Source: Bacteroidaceae bacterium
Lineage (GTDB): Bacteria; Bacteroidota; Bacteroidia; Bacteroidales; Bacteroidaceae
Assembly (NCBI GenBank): GCA_017453465.1
Contig: JAFTEV010000010.1
Location: 1 to 64,000, forward strand
Length of the DNA stretch: 64,000 bases
Reading direction: 5' to 3'
Shown here: in pieces, positions 59,962 through 64,000 of the stretch
Position numbering within the stretch: the stretch's first letter is position 1
Layout of the letters: each line of letters opens with the position of its first letter
The notes under the pieces: model-generated
Told to the model about the DNA's origin: nothing
Seen by the model: only the letters and a program-made list of their open reading frames with translations
Database searches by the model: none
Made by a program: the position numbers and the translations under genes

Positions 59962-60816
59962 ATGAGTTCTTTAGAAAATAAATGCCAAAATCTACTCATG
60001 TCAATTAATAGTGGTGACATTGATAGATACAAACGTTTAAGAACGTCTATTGTTGCAGATATTAGCGACAATGATTTTATGGTTAGTGACTATGAAGACA
60101 ACTTGGCAGTAGGAAAGAGCCTTGTTATTATCCTATATGATATGCCTCATAGTGGAATTATATATAAGCGGATAGTTCTAATTGCATTGCATTCACTTCT
60201 CAAAATAATCATTAGCGACAAGAATGACAGTAATCCCCAAACAGCTATAGCTTCTGCTCTTCTTTTGATTTTGTTTTCGGAAAATCAGGATTTTGTAGGC
60301 GGAGAGTATATTGCTTCAAAAGTTGGAACCACGGATGCTGCAGCCCATCAGTTCATTGGTATGACATGTGTTTTTTATTGGAAATACAAATTTAATACAT
60401 CAAAACCGTCCCTGTTGTACCGAACAGAGCAAAGACTTCAAAAGGCCATAAACACTTCTACAATTGATACACCAGACATTTCTACAAGAAAGAAGGTTGT
60501 AGATTTTGAGTACGATAATTTTAATTCAATGTTGCATGATTTGCCGCTTGATGTAGAATTGAAGTTTCCTGGAGTGCCTTTCTTTGATCCTGAAATAGTT
60601 TATCCCCAAATTCAATCCCTATTTAAATCAGAGCCGATATATTTCAAGAAAGCCGATTTCATTTCACATGCCAATACAACGATGAATACCGAAGGTAACA
60701 ATAAAAACAGGACAATAACAAATGCAGCACCTAACAAGACAGAATCATCATCTGGCTGCCTTGGCTTTATTATCTTTTTTATGGTTACATCATTAATAAT
60801 GGCATACTCAATGTAA
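59962..60816 (+). CDS. Unknown protein with a C-terminal membrane anchor
   Basis: 284 residues. Helical N-terminal 200 residues (e.g. SGDIDRYKRLRTSIVADISD; IVLIALHSLLKIIIS), a Thr/Asn-rich linker near 240-265 and one hydrophobic segment at the very end (GCLGFIIFFMVTSLIMAYS). No family recognised. 29 bases after the TerB-like gene. Tail anchoring would place the helical domain in the cytoplasm. Confidence 0.6.
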   Translation: MSSLENKCQNLLMSINSGDIDRYKRLRTSIVADISDNDFMVSDYEDNLAVGKSLVIILYDMPHSGIIYKRIVLIALHSLLKIIISDKNDSNPQTAIASALLLILFSENQDFVGGEYIASKVGTTDAAAHQFIGMTCVFYWKYKFNTSKPSLLYRTEQRLQKAINTSTIDTPDISTRKKVVDFEYDNFNSMLHDLPLDVELKFPGVPFFDPEIVYPQIQSLFKSEPIYFKKADFISHANTTMNTEGNNKNRTITNAAPNKTESSSGCLGFIIFFMVTSLIMAYSM

Positions 60817-60840
60817 TCAAGAGCAGGTGGTGAATGTGTG

Positions 60841-61236
60841 ATGATTTGGGTAATTGTCATAACGATAGTCGTATTTATCGCCTTCAAACTGGGTTCCATT
60901 TCCGGTCAAATAATCGAAAGCGTGAACAGCAGCGGTGGTATGAGAGTCAAGTATACAAAGCTGTTGGAGAACATCCTTGGTGGTCACAAGGACAGCAAGA
61001 TTTTCGTGGAGACTCGCACATACATAAGGGCGGGCGTCTCGAACTACGGTGGAACGACGCTGTTTCACATTCAGCAATCTACGGGAAATAAGGTCATCAT
61101 TCAATACGAGGTGAAAGACAATCCTGTGGTGCCTTCTTACCAGTTGGAATGGATTTTCCCTGACGATATGGACCAAGATGAAATGATGGTCGTCATGGCT
61201 ATGGATATACAGAAGAAGATGATGCAAGGATTTTAA
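60841..61236 (+). CDS. Unknown protein with N-terminal membrane segment
   Basis: 131 residues, starting MIWVIVITIVVFIAFKLGS (membrane anchor), then a soluble part with TRTYIRAGVSNYGGTTLFHI and QYEVKDNPVVPSYQLEWIF. Ending QDEMMVVMAMDIQKKMMQGF. No family recognised. GTG 60838 is an alternative start. The gene lies 24 bases after the previous one. Confidence 0.6.
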   Translation: MIWVIVITIVVFIAFKLGSISGQIIESVNSSGGMRVKYTKLLENILGGHKDSKIFVETRTYIRAGVSNYGGTTLFHIQQSTGNKVIIQYEVKDNPVVPSYQLEWIFPDDMDQDEMMVVMAMDIQKKMMQGF

Positions 61237-61286
61237 GCGAACATCTATCTATTATAGATTTCTATCAAATTAATAACTTTGAATAT

Positions 61287-61718
61287 ATGGGACTATTTAG
61301 TAGAACAAGAAAACCTATTCCTCCGTATGATACGCTGGAAGCAGAACAAAGGTACGCATTATATTTTTTGTTAGAATATCTAACAATGAAAGGTGTTCCT
61401 TTGCATGAAATGTCATGGGCTTTACAATATTTAGATAAGGCAGCCATATATTATGGCATGACTAAACGACAAATAGATGATTTCAAGCCATTTTATGATA
61501 CGTATGAAAAAATAACATCTTATATTAAGCAAATTACGAATCGCCAAATTCTTGAATATATGATAAGCAACTGTTCTAACATCTTTATTTTGATGGATGG
61601 TGGTGAGAAACACAGAAGCTTAGGAGAACAAGCTTATAAATTATACGAAGAGTTGGGATTCTCATACGAAAATGTAAGACATATTGTAGACAAATATAGA
61701 TATAGGACGGATATCTGA
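61287..61718 (+). CDS. Unknown small cytoplasmic protein
   Basis: 143 residues, mostly helical, no signal or membrane segment: MGLFSRTRKPIPPYDTLEAE ... KGVPLHEMSWALQYLDKAA ... YEKITSYIKQITNRQILEYM ... LGEQAYKLYEELGFSYENVR. I do not recognise it. It ends the A+T-rich cluster, 50 bases after the previous gene, and stops one base from the convergent fragment at 61720. Confidence 0.58.
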   Translation: MGLFSRTRKPIPPYDTLEAEQRYALYFLLEYLTMKGVPLHEMSWALQYLDKAAIYYGMTKRQIDDFKPFYDTYEKITSYIKQITNRQILEYMISNCSNIFILMDGGEKHRSLGEQAYKLYEELGFSYENVRHIVDKYRYRTDI

Positions 61719-61719
61719 G

Positions 61720-61860
61720 CTAATGCCTATTATCTATTTTGTAGGGTGTACGAAGATGCGTTTTCAAAATCTCTTCGTCTTTCTCTTTACTCCATTGACC
61801 TGACTCCCAGAGTTTATTCATGCCCTTTTCTGCTTTTTGGGCATAATAGTCGTTGAGCAT
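61720..61860 (-). CDS. Possible antitoxin fragment
   Basis: 46 codons from ATG 61860: MLNDYYAQKAEKGMNKLWES, then GQWSKEKDEEILKTHLRTPY K. The ending W-x-SGxW ... HLRTPYK is one I recall from C-termini of short Bacteroidetes proteins in toxin-antitoxin loci. No start is seen further upstream outside metH, and the partner is absent, so this is probably the 3' remnant of a larger gene, or a small functional gene downstream of metH. Confidence 0.4.
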   Translation of the reverse strand: MLNDYYAQKAEKGMNKLWESGQWSKEKDEEILKTHLRTPYKIDNRH

Positions 61861-61918
61861 CTGATGAAGTTCGTCTTGTTCTATAATCACTTTTGCAACG
61901 ATTGATATTGGTAAAAAG

Positions 61919-64000
61919 CTAACAACTAACAGGGAAATATTCGCTTTGAGGATGTCCGATGTAGAGACCGCAGACGGAAGCTTGGGGGTACATGGCACCA
62001 TTCTCGGTGAGGGTGATGCCAATGGAGGAGATGTCTATCATTTCAGCCAAGCGGAAAATGGCTTTCTGATCGGGCAGGCAGGGATAGCCTATGGCTGGAC
62101 GTATGCCGGCCCAATGAATCTGGCGGTGCAGGTATTCGCTGGCAGCTTCCACTAAGCGGTCGCCAAGGGTTTGGAGGAGCAAGGCATCGTAGTCGCTGAC
62201 TCCTTGCTGCTGCTTGATGGCTTCAAGGCGGTCGATGAATGTCTGACTGACGGTGGCAGCAAAGAGTCCGATGTGGTCGCCACCCAGCGGAGAGATGTAG
62301 TCGCAGAGACTTTTGCAGATGCCTTCGGGAAAGTTTTGCCGAGGGGTGGGCAATGTGACCACACGGTTACAACAAGGGCAACCAGCATCATGCTCTGCCT
62401 GTCGCAAGGTTATCTTGATATGGTCGTCTGCCCCTTGGGCTGGATAGAAGGCTTGCATACAACGCATATTGTAGGCAGCATCTGCTGCAAGCCTTTGTAG
62501 CCATGTATCTGCATCGGCACGGAGCTTTTGTCCCTCTTCGGTATCGCCTTTTACTTTCCATGCAAAGTAGAACATCTTCCAGTTGATGAGTGGTAGGAGT
62601 TCGCTGATGGGGATTGAAGGTAGGAGGCGGGCACCGATGAATGGGGGCTGGGCTGGTTGGTATGCTTGCCAGTCGCAGGAGAAGCGGCGAGAAAGTGGGG
62701 TACTCAGAGTATTCGGAGCACTTTGATTATTCTGAGATTTCTGAGACTGTTCTGTGCGCAGGCGCTGTTGTTCGGCAGCATTTTCGGCCAGTACCATGTC
62801 GTGAAGGGCAGGGTCGAGCAGGCGGAGGGCAAAGACGGGATTGGTGGCGGCATCACGCATGTGGAAGACTCCACCATGATAGAGCGGCGCAATCTTCATG
62901 GCTGTATGCAAGGCAGAAGTTGTTGCTCCACCCACCATGATGGGAATGTGGAGCCCTGCCTGTTCCATTCCTTCGGCCACTTGGCACATCTCTTCCAACG
63001 AGGGAGTGATAAGCCCTGAAAGGCAGACAATATCTACTTTTTCCTTAATGGCCGTTTCGATAATCTGTTCTTTGGGAACCATCACGCCGAGGTCTATCAC
63101 TTCGAAGTTGTTGCACGTCAGGATGACGGCCACGATGTTTTTGCCGATATCGTGCACATCGCCCTTTACGGTAGCAATGAGGATTTTGCCAGCTTTTGAG
63201 CTGACAGAAGTGTCTTTGTCCGTTTGTTCCATGAATGGACTGAGGATGTTGACGGCCTTTTTCATGGTGCGTGCCGTCTTCACCACTTGCGGCAGAAACA
63301 TCTTGCCGGCCCCAAAGAGTTCGCCCACCTGATTCATGCCTTCCATCAAAGGGCCAGAGATGATTTGCAGAGGAGTCTCGCCACGTTTTATCAGCTCCAT
63401 GATGTCGGCTTCGAGCGTGGTGGAGCCGCCTTTGATGAGGGCTTGGGTGAGACGGGAGGAGGGGGTGGCTTCTATAGTAGTTATAGTTCCTATAGTTTCT
63501 ATAGTCTCTATAGCTTTGTCGGGCTTGGGCTTTTCTGGCTCGGCTTTTTCTGCCAGCTGCACCAGCTGTTCACTGGCTTCGGGGTAGAGATTCAGCAGCA
63601 CTTCGGTGATGGCCAAGGCCAATTCGGCTGGGATGCTGAAATAGTCCATTGCCGTGGCTGGGTTCATGATGGCCATGCCCATGCCGCTCGGGACGGCAAG
63701 GTGCAAAAATACAGCGTGCATGGCTTCACGCACATAGTTGTTGCCACGGAAGGCAAAGCTGAGGTTTGACAATCCTCCCGAAACACGCGCACCAGGCAGA
63801 TGCTCCGTAATCCAGCGTGTAGCTCTGATGAAATCGTTGGCATAGTTTGCGTGCTCTTCCATGCCTGTGGCAACTGTCAGCACGTTAGGGTCGAAGATGA
63901 TGTCATTGGGAGAGAAGCCGATTTCATCCACCAGCAGACGATATGCCCGCTGGCAAATGGCGATGCGGCGTTCATAGTCGGTGGCCTGTCCTTCTTCGTC
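61919..64000 (-). CDS. metH: Cobalamin-dependent methionine synthase, C-terminal part (5' end beyond window)
   Basis: Transfers a methyl group from methyltetrahydrofolate to homocysteine via cobalamin. The visible 693 residues hold the end of the pterin-binding domain ([15 protein letters not shown]), the cap and B12-binding domains with the [10 protein letters not shown] signature (His ligand of cobalt), and the SAM-binding reactivation domain (about 475-693: [12 protein letters not shown]). The homocysteine domain lies off the right edge. Two linkers are unusual: [16 protein letters not shown], encoded by five 9-bp repeats (63471-63515), and a Ser/Gln/Asn-rich segment before the activation domain. 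The C-terminus FPVSC is intact. Confidence 0.95.
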   Translation of the reverse strand, partial: DEEGQATDYERRIAICQRAYRLLVDEIGFSPNDIIFDPNVLTVATGMEEHANYANDFIRATRWITEHLPGARVSGGLSNLSFAFRGNNYVREAMHAVFLHLAVPSGMGMAIMNPATAMDYFSIPAELALAITEVLLNLYPEASEQLVQLAEKAEPEKPKPDKAIETIETIGTITTIEATPSSRLTQALIKGGSTTLEADIMELIKRGETPLQIISGPLMEGMNQVGELFGAGKMFLPQVVKTARTMKKAVNILSPFMEQTDKDTSVSSKAGKILIATVKGDVHDIGKNIVAVILTCNNFEVIDLGVMVPKEQIIETAIKEKVDIVCLSGLITPSLEEMCQVAEGMEQAGLHIPIMVGGATTSALHTAMKIAPLYHGGVFHMRDAATNPVFALRLLDPALHDMVLAENAAEQQRLRTEQSQKSQNNQSAPNTLSTPLSRRFSCDWQAYQPAQPPFIGARLLPSIPISELLPLINWKMFYFAWKVKGDTEEGQKLRADADTWLQRLAADAAYNMRCMQAFYPAQGADDHIKITLRQAEHDAGCPCCNRVVTLPTPRQNFPEGICKSLCDYISPLGGDHIGLFAATVSQTFIDRLEAIKQQQGVSDYDALLLQTLGDRLVEAASEYLHRQIHWAGIRPAIGYPCLPDQKAIFRLAEMIDISSIGITLTENGAMYPQASVCGLYIGHPQSEYFPVSC
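63471..63515. repeat. Five 9-bp tandem repeats inside metH
   Basis: TCTATAGTA, GTTATAGTT, CCTATAGTT, TCTATAGTC, TCTATAGCT. Each unit adds three residues (variants of ETI) to a linker, so copy-number change keeps the frame. Confidence 0.92.

Noticed and set aside
1..64000. tRNA or rRNA genes, prophage, integrative element
   Set aside because: I found no cloverleaf with a T-loop motif, no rRNA segments, integrase, capsid, relaxase or attachment duplication.

Overview
The window looks like chromosomal DNA of a Prevotella-type member of the Bacteroidales. Evidence: nearly every operon is preceded by a Bacteroidetes -7 box (TAnnTTTG), there is a PorZ component of the type IX secretion system, a streptopain-type (C10) protease, secreted glycosidases, predicted signal peptidase I sites that almost always leave Gln at +1, and the tail 'L-x-G ... 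GIYI-x-NGKK' typical of Prevotella secreted proteins. I see no rRNA, tRNA, CRISPR array, complete insertion sequence or prophage.

Layout. 1-740: a structured transcription unit cut by the left edge and a palindrome plus 22-bp tandem repeats. 0.7-6.5 kb (minus): a two-gene galactoside operon (GH2 beta-galactosidase, GH27 alpha-galactosidase). 6.6-7.6 kb: a three-gene DUF3791/DUF3990 module resembling toxin-antitoxin loci. 7.6-12 kb: rnhB, a WYL regulator, a small membrane protein, argS. 12.2-22.1 kb: porZ, a double-CotH protein, two family-2 glycosyltransferases, a polytopic membrane protein and a C10 protease with a C10 homopolymer. 22.3-24.8 kb: a Sir2 deacylase, a secreted protein, a beta-barrel protein and a second structured transcription unit. 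25.4-34.3 kb: a C26-M19 fusion peptidase, mutS, a DUF4954 protein, glutaminyl cyclase, sufE and a BaiN-type flavoprotein. 34.7-37.9 kb: two toxin-antitoxin loci whose toxins both carry frame-changing internal deletions, flanking a secreted protein and a small peptide gene. 37.9-43.6 kb: LOG-type hydrolase, GH43, SulP transporter, two glycosyltransferases. 43.7-48.3 kb: a 1217-residue surface mosaic protein and a transposase remnant. 48.3-52.5 kb (minus): frr, then VTC, DUF4956, DUF2490 and a carbohydrate-binding lipoprotein. 52.5-59.1 kb: class I fumarase, TPR protein, rsgA, AraC regulator, fused double esterase. 59.3-61.7 kb: an A+T-rich cluster of four small genes (the first TerB-like) behind a structured leader. 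61.9 kb to the right edge: the 3' part of metH.

Several themes link the regions. Export: PorZ, glutaminyl cyclase and about a dozen exported proteins with Gln at +1 fit one secretion and maturation route. Repeats: at least four families of short intergenic repeats recur, and they run into genes, supplying the last codons and stop of at least six proteins and signal-peptide codons of several others. Decayed toxin genes and a transposase scrap show past mobile-DNA turnover. The best candidates for undescribed biology are the pair of structured ~310-nt transcription units (116-438 and 24494-24802), the four-gene cluster with its structured leader (59300-61718), the DUF3791/DUF3990 triad and the palindrome arrays with 21-22 bp spacing.
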